Below the pieces are notes generated by a model. That model made no database searches. It was not told the DNA's origin and was given only the letters and a program-made list of their open reading frames with translations. From Zopfochytrium polystomum (lineage: Eukaryota > Chytridiomycota > Chytridiomycetes > Chytridiales > Chytridiaceae): a DNA stretch of 64,000 nucleotides. Numbering within the stretch: the stretch's first letter is position 1; each line of letters starts with the position of its first letter. Of this stretch, positions 44,469-56,599 are shown in pieces. The position numbers were made by a program, and so were the translations under genes. The stretch spans positions 124,001 to 188,000 of the forward strand of contig JAIVFJ010000104.1 in NCBI GenBank assembly GCA_025765615.1, read 5' to 3'.

Positions 44469-45453
44469 AGACCTACCACCTCAAGCGCCACCACCAGAGC
44501 CTCCACCTACACATGTGCGCAAATCACCATGCAGCCCTACGCGCAGCCCATCTCCAAAACATACTCGATCTGGACATCTATATTTAACCAGTGTCAAATG
44601 TCCAGACCCAGTAACACGCACTGAGGCCATGAGTGGAAAGTGGTCCAAAGAGTGGATAGCAGCAGAGCAAACAGAGATTGACGCTCTCAGAATGCTTGCA
44701 GCTTTCAAAGTCGTTGATCGACCCAAGAATGTCAATGTCGTGCAGAATAAATGGGTTTACAAGTTCAAGCTTCGAACGGACGGCAGCATTGAGCGCTTTC
44801 GCGCACGACTAGTCGCGAAGGGCTTTACACAGTGTCGTGGCGTTGATTTCTGGAACACTCACTCTCCTGTTGTTCGCATCAATAGTCTACGATGGCTCCT
44901 TGCTATGACAGCCTCAAACGGTTGGGACACAGCTATGGTCGATATTAGCAATGCCTACCTCAACAGCAAACTTGATGTCCCCATCTACATGGAGCAACCA
45001 GATGGCTACTGTTCGGATGGCAAGGTCTGGCTTTTGCACAAAGCTGTCAACGGTATCAAGCAAGCAGGGCGTTGTTGGTACCAGGAACTCATTGGTCGTC
45101 TCAAATCTGCCGACTACCAACAAAGCGCAGCAGATCCGTGCATCCTCTTCAAGCACACAAAGGAACGTATTATTTTCATTGCTATCTATGTCGATGATAT
45201 TTGTTTCTTTGGGCACACAGAGGAAATCACCTCTGCCATCAATTTGCTAAAATCCTTCTATAAGCTCCGCGAACTAGGTCATATCAAGACCGTACTGAAT
45301 ATGGAAGTTCATCAAACACCAACTGGCATCTACTTGCATCAACAAGCTTACACCAAAGAGTTACTCCAACGCCATGCAGACCTAGTCAAATGGAAAGAAG
45401 ACAGCAGTAACTGCTCTCCCCAGTCCTCTCACTCTTCAACCTCGAGAAAATGA
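44469..45453 (+). pseudogene. pol: E1 reverse transcriptase domain
   Basis: The frame is open across the copia reverse transcriptase. It has NKWVYKFKLRTDGSIERFRA, ARLVAKGFTQ, MVDISNAYLNS (first catalytic Asp), DGKVWLLHKAVNGIKQAGR and IAIYVDDICFFG with the YVDD box at 45187-45198. The catalytic motifs are intact. A frameshift near 45410-45510 separates it from RNase H, so it is scored as part of a broken pol. Domain spacing matches Ty1/copia elements. Confidence 0.88.
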
Positions 45454-47280
45454 TGAACCCACAGCAAATCAACAGCTCTACCAAGCAATCCTTGGTGGCA
45501 TCAACCATTTGGCAACACACACACAACCAGACTTGGCACCAGCAGTCTCATATCTTGGCGCCTTCAGCAAGGACCCAAGCAAACTCCACTTGCAGATCCT
45601 CATTCGAGTCCTTCAACACATCAATGGTACACGTGAGTATGGTTTGCTTTATTCCAACACAGGGTCTGGAATTTTCGGCTACTCGGATGCTGCTCATGGA
45701 GTTCATGCTGATGGGAAATCACAACTTGGCTACTTCGTTTTGTTTGGAAATACTGCTATCAGCTGGGCATCAACTCGCAGTCCTACTGTTATGCTGTCAC
45801 CTCAGCAAGCAGAATACGTTGCAGTCTCAGAACTAGGACGAGAACTGGAGGCCATCTCACAACAGCACACAGCACATATGCTCCCGTCGCCGGCTCCTAT
45901 TCCAATCTATACTGACAACCAAGGCGTTATCAATTTGAGCTCAAACGATCTCTACACTAATAGGTCAAAACATATTCTGGTTAAGTATCACTATATCAGG
46001 GAACTGGTTGATCGACAAGTGATTCGACTGGAATGGATTCATGGTGGCGAGCAACCGGCAGATTATCTTACAAAATCATTACTGTTGAGATTCGACCCAC
46101 GGGGTACACTACGCCCGTTACTGATGATCCCTTTGAGAACTCCATCCAATCACATTGGATGGGGTGTTTGAAGGGCTCAGTAGATTCAATACTTGAATGG
46201 GGCGCTCGGAAGGGCTAATCTGTTCTCAATAAAAAGAGATAGGCAAAGGCGGCTGTTGTTCTAGCTTTGTTCATCCTACCGGTAGGAACAATGCAATTAG
46301 AACATGCACAAAAACGCTCAAACCACGCACTCTGCACATGTAACACAGCACAGCAAGCATGCAGAAGCAGTGTACCACTGCCCAATGCTCCGGAATTCCG
46401 CTCTCTGCATCGGAATTCCTCTCTCTGCACCGGAATTCCGCACTCTGCATCGGAATTCTGCTTCCTGATCTGGAATTCCTCTCTCAGCACCGGAATTCCG
46501 CTTCCTGATCTGGAATTCCAGCTTTCCTGCTGTGCTGTGCAATCTGAGCAATGCAACAGGCATTTAGGAATCAGGGATTGCACCAATCACTGCATTTCTA
46601 AAAGTGAGATAAAAACTGAGCTCACCAGAGATTGCACCAATCATTGGATTTCTAAAAACAAGGAAAAAAGCGGCTTGTTTCCCAAACAAGCTTCCTGATT
46701 TGGAAACAACCAAACCAATTTACAAGCAACTGTTTCTCAAACAAGCTGTAAATTGGTTCCTGGTGGTACTCAGCCCAGACAAAGTGCTCAGCCCTGGGTG
46801 GTACTCAGCCCTGAGTGATGCCCAGCACTGGGTGGTACTCAGACCTAAATGGGTACTTAGCCCAGGCTGGGGATTGGTGCTCAGCCTGTTTTATCTCATT
46901 TCTGTGGCCTGCTCTGTGCAGCCCACTGCTCCCTCTGTTTTCTGATGGCTCCAACCTGCAGGAGTATAAAAGCAGCAACCTCTCACAGAGATCAAACAAG
47001 GAATCAAATCCCCTCCTTGCTGCTTTGACAGAATCCAGTGCAAAACAAGCCAACCTCTCTTCCTCCATTTGCTCTCTCTTCCATCTCTGCCCACTCACTC
47101 CTCTCTACTCTCTCCATCCTCTCACTCCTCTCCCTTTTCCATCATCACTGCTCTCTCTCTCTCTCTCTCTTCATCCCCACACACACCAAGTCCCTCCAGT
47201 CCTGGGTGGGATTTCATCAATTACCAGCTGCTTTAGGTGCTTATCATCTTAGTCATATTGGTCTTTGTTGTGTGCCTTAG
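45454..47280 (+). pseudogene. pol: E1 RNase H, split by a solo LTR
   Basis: RNase H motifs read GIFGYSDAAHG, SPQQAEYVAVSELGRELEA and IPIYTDNQGVINLS, with the Asp, Glu and Asp expected of the active site. The frame runs to EQPADYLTKSL at 46080. There the 1137-bp solo LTR D1 is inserted. It then resumes after 47219 with AALGAYHLSHIGLCCVP and a stop at 47280, parallel to the E2 ending LSRIGLCFF at about 51830. Confidence 0.88.
46083..47219 (+). mobile_element. Solo LTR D1 (1137 bp), target duplication attac
   Basis: It starts TGTTGAGATTCGACCCACGG and ends GGGATTTCATCA. The 5 bp attac flank it (46078-46082 and 47220-47224). It contains seven 21-bp units around GGAATTCC (46389-46520), degenerate units of actcagccctgggtggt (46760-46880), a TATA box at 46965 (gagtataaaag) and a CT repeat near the end. 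The second copy D2 is at 53180. No coding sequence is inside; apparent frames come from the repeats. Confidence 0.95.
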
Positions 47281-47564
47281 TTTCTGTCCCCTTTCTTTAT
47301 TTGTATTGCATTCTCTTTCTCCTTTCTCTTTCTTGCCCTTCTTCTTCTTCTGCATTGCTTCTTATATTCCTGCATTCAAGTTTCTTTGCTCTCCATCCAC
47401 ATATTTCATATGGGCATTCTTTTCTTATTGTTCTGCCACCTGGTGGCCAGTCATACCTGTTTATTGCTTTTCCTTAGCCAGTGTACGGTTTCCTTATGTT
47501 GCCTATGGCGTAAGGTTTTCCTCTGTGCTGGCCCTTTTGCTCCTGCCCAGAGCTTAGGGGGGAG

Positions 47565-47810
47565 TGTTAGATTTTGGGTTTTTGCAGTAAGCAGTGTGCA
47601 GAAGCAACACCTCACACTGTGGTGCATGGGAGCACCAACTGTGATGAGGATTTGGTGCATTTTTTGTCACCTGGTCTTTGTCACAATTTTGTATAAAGCC
47701 AAACAGCATACATTGTACAACAGTCTCCCACCTCAGCTTCACCATCACAAGAGAGTGGTTCACCAGAGTAGTTCACCACCATCCACAAACAGCAGCAGTC
47801 AATTCTTTCA
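47565..47810 (+). mobile_element. 3' LTR of E1
   Basis: It is 246 bp, preceded directly by the polypurine tract ttaggggggag (47554-47564) and followed by the gtaac target duplication. Confidence 0.93.
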
Positions 47811-47815
47811 GTAAC

Positions 47816-50800
47816 TTGGTTTCCTGGTACATAGAACCAGAATGCACATTGCTGTCTGATCATTCGTCGCCACATCTATCAAGCCCTTCTCACCCAAATC
47901 ACACCTGGTCAAAACTTTGCTTACGAATTGGTTGGCAAATTGGGAATAATTTGCTGCACAGCAGACCAGGGACTTGCAAAGGAGATCATTGACGACTTTG
48001 AACGCATCAAAATTGACCAACTGAAGCCTCAGATGCCTTCATTACCTGATTCACTGAAGTCTACCATCAGGTCGACAGCTTTGCAAAATCAGCAGCTGGA
48101 GAACTTCTCCATCATATTCGCCCTTTCCAATAAGTTGTTTGAATCTTTGTTGGCTCACTGAGCCAAAGCCTGTTGGATATGGGTAAAGGAAAAGTTTTTC
48201 TTGTTGTCGGCAACCCAGCTCCTCAGATAAGAAGTTTAGCGAAACTAATCTCACTCTTCAAAACCTATTTGACAAAACAACTATGACAAGCAACACATCG
48301 AGCTGGCCAATCAAAGTGACAAAGACTCAACTACTACTGCACCAGAAATCACCACACCAACTGTTACTATCCTGGTTATCTGCTTCTTCATATCAATTGA
48401 AGAACAAACAGCAGAAGTCCTCAAAAATCAACTTGCTCCATCAACTAATAATCAATCTGCTAAGTGTTTTGCTCTTCGCTTTTGAAATGCATCAAAGTAA
48501 CTGCCTTTATCCTCTCAACATTCAGCCATGCAGTCTCCTGTCAGTAAAGTGAAAGATGATCATCAGCACTGTATTGCCAATTAGATGGAGGATGCTTGGA
48601 ATAAGTGAAAGATGATCATCAGTACAGAGTTGCAAAGTCATCTCAGCATGGATTGGCACCAACTCGGCATTTTCTTCTTGGTGCCAGGCTGCTGGATTGG
48701 AAAACACTCTATCTATTTTAGCCAAATGAGTCTGGACTCAGGATTCGAACTATGGAATGCACTATTATTGCTCGGCTTACTTCGACCTTAACTTGCACAT
48801 ATTGACTGCTTCAGCTTTTATACACAGACATACTAACACACTACACCAGGTCCCACATTGCAGAATATTCCACAGCCATACCTGAGTCCTCACCTCAATT
48901 GCATCACTCTGATGAATTATCCTAACCAACTTCTGTGACAAAGCACAATGTTCCTTGAAATAACTTTTGGTTCATTCCCAGAAGTGTCCTCGTTTATCTT
49001 TGTTGGACACTCAACACTAACACTTTTTCAGAGCAAACTGTAAACAAGCTCAACCTTGCAAGATTACTGAAGTTCCATTCTCATCTAAGATTCTTCCTTT
49101 GCCAAACCAAATCTAACTGACTCCAGATTTCAAACTCCTCTTAATAGAGTCACTCCAGAACAGCTAGGATCTTTGAATGCCTCATTCATTCATGCAGCAT
49201 AACCAGGATTTGGATTCTTCAGAGATTGCCGTCAACTTTTGTAATCTGACCAGAAACTTCTGGTTCTGGCTTGGATGTTAGACTTGACAAAAACATTCTG
49301 CTGATTCTTTGACAAGGCAGAGTAGAAGACATCAGGCTAAGTCTTTGTTCCCTTTGCTTGCACTAACACTCTTCTACTAGCATTAATTCCACAACATCAC
49401 TTGGAGACTAAAGGCAACTCCTCATCAAACAATCAGGCTCTCTGGAAACATCTGGATATGCTAACTCTCACTAATGCTTACTACCACTAACTTTGTCTCT
49501 ATCTTTATTCTCCACTCTAGACCAACAAAAACAAAAATCAACCACCTCACACATAGTCGCAATTACCACATTATCAAACAATTCGAACTGCAGCAGTCTC
49601 AGCAAAGTCCAGGAAAATCTTCAACCATTCATTACTGCAGATCAGCAGCTTCAGAAGACAACACCAACATCACCACTTTGCTCCATTCAGTCACCAGTCG
49701 CCTTGAACCATCTTTGAGCCTTAATTTTGCAAGTTGAACAAGTTGAATTGGAATTGCTTTCATATTTCTGCAGCCTCAACAAAGTCAGACAAAGCATCAA
49801 CCATTCCCCACAGCAGAGTCTCTCCAGAAAACAACAACTTCCTCCATTCAGTCAGCATTCAACTTCAGCAATCAGAATTGGAAGAAGTTAAACTGGAATT
49901 GGTAAAAAGTATCAACCACATGGTAATCCACAGCGAAAGTGAATCGGATAACAGTGTACAGCTCTGGTGTTGGAGGTGACGGCACGACGGGTTGGATTCC
50001 GTGCTACTGCAATTAACGTCACCCCCAGTGGGCATTGTTGGGAGCACTATAGGCATGACTGAGGAAGGCTGGACCAGGGTGGCAGACCAGCAATGTAAAT
50101 CAACCGAAGTCCCAGCTTATAGGCTAGTGTGGCCTGGACCTGTGTCAGAGGAGGTGGAATCCTGAGCAGGGAGCCCATTCCGCAAGGAGTACCAACCAGG
50201 AGACAGTTATTCTCCTGATGTGCCCAGGCGAGACGCGGGGGAAAGCGTTGAGGGCAAGCTGCGTATGGGGGAGTGGTTGCCTTGCCTCGCAGGGTACTGG
50301 GGGGAGACCAGACCAGCAGCATGCGGAAGGCTCACCTGTGCTTCCTTTTGTGTGCAGGGTATCCTAGAAAATCTGAACTAATTTTCCCTAAAGTTCCTTA
50401 AATTTAAAACCATCACAAGTAGATTCTATTTCTCTTCAACCACAAAACAAACATAACACTTTAAAGTTTGGAATCCACCGCAAACTTCTTACCTTCAGGC
50501 GAAATTCCATCAGAACCAAGTCAGCTGTCACCACCATCTGACAACCCTGCAAAGTGTACACATTCAGGCCAACTGTGTTTGACAAGTACACCCTGCCCAG
50601 ACCCTCGTTTATGTGCAAACAGCCTTTGAAGTTATGAACAACCCACCAATGTCAACATAATATGGAACAAATGGGTCTACAAGGTCAAACTTTGTGAAGA
50701 CAGCAGCTTTGAGTGCTTCTATGCACGGCTCATGGCTGGGGGCCCCACTTAGTATCATTGCATTGATATTCAGAATACTCACTCACCTATTGTCCAAATC

Positions 50801-52123
50801 AATAGTCTTTTACTCACTGAAATGGCTGCCTGAATCAACTGGAATACTGGCACAGTGGATATCAGCAACACATACCTCAACAGCATATTTTATGTGCCAA
50901 ATCTGCATCGAGTAGTTCATTACCACTGTACTGCCTGCTGGAGTTGAACAGCCACCTAAACCAAACAGTTGTCAGGAAAGTAGGATCTTCTGGAAGACCA
51001 CTGCATCCTTCTTTGTCAGATTGACTGACACATCATCCACACTGCAAGCTAAGTTAACAATATTTGTTTTTTGGTGATTCTGGCAAAAAATTTCTCTGCC
51101 ATAATTGCCTTGCCTAATCTAATTACAAACTCAGCAAAATGGGAGCAATCAAAAACCAATCACCACAACAGAATCTTCTTACACTAGAAAGTCTATATCA
51201 AGGAGTTACATGCCAACATTATCAACAACCGCACTGCAGTAACTGCCCTTCCCAGTAGTCTCAATCTTCAGCCACATGGGATCAACGAAGCAGCTGCAGA
51301 CCAGAGACTGTACCAGGCAGTCCTTGGCGGCATCAACACCTTGCAACACACGCTCCCAGACCTTGCACCAGCAGTTTCTTACCTTGGTGCTTCAGCAAGG
51401 ATTCCAGCAAGCAACACATGAAGATCTTTATTCAGGTTCTTGAATATCTCAACGGTACTACTTGGCTACTATGTTCTATTCAGAGGAACAGCTATTAGTT
51501 GGACATCTGTTTGGAGCTGCACTGCAGGAAGCTGAATATGTTGTCTGAAGTGGGACAAGAACTTAAGGCACTATCCCAAATCTACTCAGCACTTCAATTC
51601 TGTCTCCAGCTCCTCTTGTCATCTACACTGACAACAGTGGTGTGATCAACCTCTGCTCAAATGATCTTTACACCAATATGTCAAAGCATATATCATGGTA
51701 AAGTATCATTATTTTCGAGAACTCGTGGAACAAAAGGTAGTACGGCTTGAATGGATTGCTGGAGGAGAACAGCCTGCAGACTATATGACAAAATCTCTCT
51801 CAGCTATCCTCAGTGAATACCATCTGAGTCGCATTGGTCTTTGCTTCTTTTCTTACCTCTGATTCATTTTTTCTGATCTGTGAAGGTGTTTTCTTATTTG
51901 TTCTTTTTCATTACATTGACTCATTTTCTTTTCCCTCTGAAGCTCAATATGTGCCCCCCTCCATTTTTGTTAGTGTGGTCTGTCCTTTCTGTTCTGCCAT
52001 ATGATGGACAGTCATACCTGTTTGGGATTCTTCTTTCTCAAGTTTATAGTTTCCTTAAGTTGACTATGGCTTAAGGTTTTCCTCCATGCCGGCCTTTGCT
52101 CCTGCCCACAGCTTAGGGGGGAG
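47816..52123 (+). pseudogene. E2 internal region after the E1 insertion, heavily decayed
   Basis: 47816-48160 continues E2 gag (ICCTADQGLAKEIIDDFERI). 48160-49930 is decayed with no continuous frame. About 49935-50335 carries the same intron-like block as E1. About 50640-51840 has reverse transcriptase and RNase H relics (NIIWNKWVYKVKL, EQPADYMTKSLSAILSEYHL) with many stops. A T-rich 3' leader and polypurine tract ttaggggggag precede the 3' LTR. E2 is much older than E1 by its decay. Confidence 0.8.
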
Positions 52124-52275
52124 TGTTAGTTTTGGGTCTTTTGGTGTGAGCAGTGTGCAGCAGCTTTGACTTGATACTGCTCTGCAAGGATGACTTGCAG
52201 CATTTTGCAAGTGGTGGTCCTTGTAACAGTTTTGTATAATGACAAACACAAGACTGACAGAAGCCAAGATCAACC
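52124..52275 (+). mobile_element. 3' LTR of E2, truncated
   Basis: It starts TGTTAGTTTTGGGTCTTTTG and matches the E2 5' LTR for about 152 bp, up to agccaagatcaacc. The last ~75 bp and the adjoining part of element F are missing, indicating a deletion across the boundary. Confidence 0.8.
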
Positions 52276-53179
52276 AGGAGATGGCTCTAGTCCTAACAGA
52301 TGACTTCTCTGATCTAAAGGTCGCCTTTCCCGTGAAGGGCCAGTCGGGGGAGGAGATACTGTCCAATTTTATGCTGTGGCTCTGATGGGCAGAGCGAGCA
52401 TGTGACTGGACGCTGAAAGTATTGGGTGCGACAATGTGAAAGAATTCTACCTGGGGTGGTTTGCAGACAAGATGAAAGAAATTGGAGTCAAACTGCAAGC
52501 TCCTATTGCTTATGAGCATGAGCAGAATGGAAAAGCAGAAATAGCAAACAGGAATTTGTTGGACTGAGCACACTTGGCCCTGCTTGATGCTCAGATGGAT
52601 AAGAAGTGGTGGCCTCATGCACTAGCCACTGCTGTTTATGTGAGTGATCGATTGCCTGCAAAGGGACTCTCTCTCACACGTTTTGAGCTATTCACTCAAA
52701 TCAAACCTGACTTGGTGAGCCTCTGGGTGTTTGGAGCCTGGGGATGGGTATCCTGCTGAGCATTTGACTGGCAAGAACAAGGTGAATGAGCAGAGTCGGG
52801 TTGTGTGCATGCTATCATATGCACAAGGCAGAAAGACATACAATGTTTTGGACCTTCCACAAACGAAATATTTGTCGCTCGGAATGTGTGGTTTAACAAG
52901 ACTCTCACTGGTCACCCAAGCGATTCTACCTCAAAAGCTACTGTTTCCTCACACTCAAGCCAAAGGCATCATTGCTCCAATACAGGATCTGATTTAGATG
53001 ATGATGACGTCCCACTCACTGGCAAGGGGGAGCACCAGCTGCAGACACAGACAGCAAGAGTACAAGTGAAAGTGATACAGACTCAGAAGCGTGAGAAAAT
53101 GCGGCAACAAGTCCACAGCCAGGCTCGCCGGTGCGTGTGCCGTCAACGGAACAGCCAAGCACCACTGTGAGTCAGCCAT
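52276..53179 (+). pseudogene. Element F: integrase remnant
   Basis: The reading resumes in the integrase core (ALVLTDDFSDLKVAFPVKG), then GWFADKMKEIGVKLQAPIAY and EQNGKAEIANRNLLD with the third catalytic Glu. It ends with WWPHALATAVYVSDRLPAKG. Stops interrupt it at about 52385 and 52567. The pre-integrase zinc region is missing, consistent with deletion at the E2 boundary. It is cut by solo LTR D2. Confidence 0.75.
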
Positions 53180-54298
53180 TGTTGAGATTCGACCCACGGG
53201 GTACACTACGCCCGTTACTGATGATCCCTTTGAGAACTCCATCCAATCACATTGGATGGGGTGTTTGAAGGGCTCCGTAGATTCAATACTTGAATGGGGC
53301 GCTTGGAAGGGCTAATCTGTTCTCAATAAAAAGAGATAGACAAAGGCGGCTGTTGTTCTAGCTTTGTTCATCCTACCGGTAGGAACAATGCAATTAGAAC
53401 ATGCACAAAAACGCTCAAACTACGCACTCTGCACATGTAACACAGCACAGCAAGCATGCAGAAGCAGTGTACCACTGCCCAATGCTCCGGAATTCCGCTC
53501 TCTGCATCGAAATTCCGCTTCCTGATCTGGAATTCCTCTCTCTGCACCGGAATTCCGCTTCCTGATCAAAAATTCCAGCTTTCCTGCTGTGCTGTGCAAT
53601 CTGAGCAATGCAACAGGCATTTAGGAATCAGGGACTGCACCAATCACTGCATTTCTAAAAGTGAGATAAAAACTGAGCTCACCAGAGATTGCACCAATCA
53701 TTGGATTTCTAAAAACAAGGAAAAAAGCGGCTTGTTTCCCAAACAAGCTTCCTGATTTGGAAACAACCAAACCAATTTACAAGCAACTGTTTCTCAAACA
53801 AGCTGTAAATTGGTTCCTGGTGGTACTCAGCCCAGACAAAGTGCTCAGCCCTGGGTGGTGCTCAGCCCAGGCTGGTACTCAGCCCTGGCTGGTATTCAGC
53901 CCTGAGTGATGCCCAGCACTGGGTGGTACTCAGCCCTGAATGGGTACTTAGCCCAGGCTGGGGATTGGTGCTCAGCCTGTTTTATCTCATATCTGTGGCC
54001 TGCTCTGTGCAGCCCACTGCTCCCTCTGTTTTCTGATGGCTCCAACCTGCAGGAGTATAAAAGCAGCAACCTCTCACAGAGATCAAACAAGAAAAAAAAC
54101 CCCCTCCTTGCTGCTTTGACAGAATTCAGTGCAAAACAAGCCAATCTCTCTTCGTCCATTTGCTCTCTCTTCCAGCTCTGCCCACTCACTCCTCTCTCCT
54201 CTTTCCATCCTCTCACTCCTTTCCCTTTTCCATCATCACTGCTCTCTCTTCATCCCTACACACACCAAGTCCCTCCAGTCCTGTGTGGGATTTCATCA
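53180..54298 (+). mobile_element. Solo LTR D2 (1119 bp), target duplication gccat
   Basis: This is the same family as D1, with TGTTGAGATTC...GGATTTCATCA ends. The 5 bp gccat lie on both sides (53175-53179 and 54299-54303). It has five GGAATTCC units rather than seven, extra tactcagccctggctgg units and a shorter CT tract. The TATA box is at 54056. Confidence 0.95.
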
Positions 54299-54303
54299 GC
54301 CAT

Positions 54304-55794
54304 CACCACCTCGCTCACCACCCTGCTCACCACAGGAGTGCATACGGATGCAACAAGATCGTGAGCGTACTCAGCGAGAACAAGTAGTATGTGATTTCCT
54401 GGAACGCAAGAAGAAGGGAAAGAAAGCAACTGGGGGGCGAGCAAACTTTGCTTTCATTTCTGTTGCAGAGGTCAAATGTGACCCTGAATGGAAGAGTTGG
54501 AAAGCCACTATGGAAAAGCAGATGAAAACACTTGACGAATATGGGACGTGGACATTGAAACCACTCCCACCAGGTTGCAAACCTATTGGATCAAAATGGC
54601 ACCAGGAGAAGTGGAAAGACGCAGATGGAAACTTGTTGGAGAGGAAGGCGAGGCTGGTTGGGTGAGGATTCAGCCAGACTTATGGACTTGTTTACAATGA
54701 GACATACTCACCAACAGCACGAGCACAGTCTTTTCGGCTGATGCTTGTACTGGCTCTGGAGTTTCATATGGAAATTCACCAAAGCAATATTTGTGCAGCT
54801 TACTTGAACAGACTCATGGATGAGGAAGTCTATATGGAACAACTGGATGGATACGAAGTATTAGGGCCAATGGGGAGAAGCTCTATGGCCTATTACAGAA
54901 GGCCCTGTATGGGACAAAACAGGCTGGGCAGATTTGGTACAAGACCACTCACAAGTGGTTGGAGGAGAATGGATTCTGACCATCAAAGCACGACCCTTGC
55001 CTCTTCCTAAAGGGGGAGCTAGGGAATCCAGACTTTATGGCGGTCCTATTGTTTGTAGATGATATGGTGACATTCTATTATGCCTCCACAAAGGCAAACT
55101 TTGAGAAGTTCTGGACTCACCTGAGCGCTACTTTTGAGCTGTGTGATGTGGGCAAGCTGGAGCACTATATTGGAATCAGTGTGCAACAGGACTGAGAGAA
55201 GGGGGAGATTTGATTGAGCTACTCATCGAATTTCCATGAGTTCCTGACCAGATTTAGGATGGAGGATGCCAAGACTATCTCCACCCCAATGGTGCCAGGG
55301 CGCATTCTGGAGAAGTGTGGTGAAGAGCCACGAACGGAGAAGCCCATGCATTGGTGGGCTGCTTGAATTTCCCAGCAGTTTGGACTCGACCAGACTTATC
55401 ATTGCTGTTGGATAGTTGGGCCAAGTTATGGCCAATGCAACAGACAAATTCTGGGAGGCAGGTCTAGATGTGCTAGCTATGTCAAGGGAACTGCTGATGG
55501 TCCACTTGTGGGATACTCTGATTCTGTCTATGCCTCAGAGAAAGTGTCTGCAAAGTCTGTCTATGGATTTGTATTCTTCCTCGGAGGAGCAAACGCGCAG
55601 CCTTGATTGCAACATTGACTGCAGTGGCAGAATTGGAGGGCACGAAGGAAGCAATTTGGTTGCGCAGACAGCCGACAACAGAGATGGTTGTGGACATTTT
55701 TACCAAGTCGTTGGGACCCTCTGTGTTCAGGAAACATGCAGAAGCATTGGAACTTCAATTGAGTGGGTAAAAGAGTGTCACGCATGAGGGGGAG
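54304..55794 (+). pseudogene. Element F: reverse transcriptase and RNase H remnant
   Basis: The reverse transcriptase entry region reads EWKSWKATMEKQMKTLDEYG, PPGCKPIGSKWHQ and ERKARLVG, with a stop in the usual ARLVAKG position. A decayed YVDD equivalent, VDDMVTFYY, is at about 55055. Later RNase H traces (YSDSVYASEKVSAKSVYGF) lie near 55520-55580. The end cgcatgaggggGAG is a polypurine tract leading into an LTR-like start at 55795. Stops and frameshifts are frequent. Confidence 0.75.
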
Positions 55795-55945
55795 TGTGGG
55801 AGTTCATGCTTGCACTTCTGTGTTGTTCTTGTTCTGAAAGGACGACTTGTCAGAGAGAAAATCAATAGAGAAAAAAGTCAAACAACAAATCCGTGGGTTG
55901 CGAGATTGTGACACGCACGACTGCTCCCAACGGGTTAGCAGCAGC
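55795..55945 (+). mobile_element. Probable 3' LTR start of element F
   Basis: A TGTGGGAGTTCATGC sequence follows directly after the purine tract atgagggggag. The right end is not defined because no second copy is present in the window. Confidence 0.45.
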
Positions 55946-56599
55946 ACTCACACTGCTGCCATCAAGGAGGCTGTTACAGACCTCAAGACAGAGTTCAAGC
56001 TTTGAGAGGTGGAAAAACTCAGCTACTTTCTCTCAATGGAAGTTATTTGTGTTCAAACTTCACAATTCTCCATCAGACTAACTAACATCCTCTCACACTT
56101 TGAGGCTGAGCATGGACTCACCACTCAAGGTAACAACCAAGCTCACCCCTCACAACTGGCATTCCACCAACCCAAGTGAGGAGAGTGCCAACAGAACTGA
56201 GTACCTCCATGTGATTGGCAGCCTCAACTTGTTGATAAACCCTCTGCGGCATGCTTAGCGCTTCACTTGGAACTCCAGGACGCCAAGGTTCTTCAGGAGA
56301 AAGCGACGGCTACGCTGTCTGCTCCCCGCATCAGGTGTAAGCCAGTCCCACGCGGGCGGATGCGGTTAAGGGGGAATTAAGAGTTGCTAAGCACTGCTCT
56401 GTGTATTAAGAGCAATTCCAGCATTCATGGCTTAGAACATAAGAGATGAGATATGCTCAGATTCTCGTTCTGGACTGAAGGACGTGTCAGTCCAACATGA
56501 ACAAATAGGGACATCAATAATATGAGAATCAAGAAGTTTTTCTTCTAAATTAAGAAACTCAGTTACCTGTCAATGTCTCGTTGCTCTAACAACACCAAC

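Larger units (their letters stand above)
39669..47810 (+). mobile_element. Ty1/copia LTR retrotransposon E1, full length with nested solo LTR
   Basis: The 246-bp LTRs at 39669-39914 and 47565-47810 both read TGTTAGATTTTGGG...AATTCTTTCA and differ at only about three positions. The 5-bp duplication gtaac flanks the element (39664-39668 and 47811-47815). A polypurine tract TTAGGGGGGAG abuts the 3' LTR. Each LTR has a TATA-like gtataaag. The internal order is gag, protease, integrase, reverse transcriptase, RNase H, which is the copia order. The pol region carries frameshifts and stops and a 1137-bp solo LTR, so it cannot make a full polyprotein now. Confidence 0.95.

Noticed and set aside
46389..46520. 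Possible CRISPR-like array because of regularly spaced palindromes
   Set aside because: The spacers are not unique (two alternating sequences), the unit is only 21 bp, it lies in an LTR, and the DNA is eukaryotic.
46215..46586. Repeat peptide frames in solo LTR D1 (for example with recurring Glu-Phe-Arg units)
   Set aside because: They arise from the 21-bp GGAATTCC minisatellite, whose length is a multiple of three. They vary with unit number between D1 and D2 and lack any coding context.
50180..50280. Hammerhead-like ribozyme (ctgatg...gaaa) in the intron-like block of E2
   Set aside because: The core nucleotides after ctgatg do not fit the hammerhead consensus, the second copy in E1 reads ctgacg, and I could not form the three required stems.
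46083..54298. One 8.2-kb element bounded by D1 and D2 as its two LTRs
   Set aside because: Each LTR has its own, different 5-bp target duplication (attac and gccat) and each splits a different copia element, so they are two independent solo LTRs.
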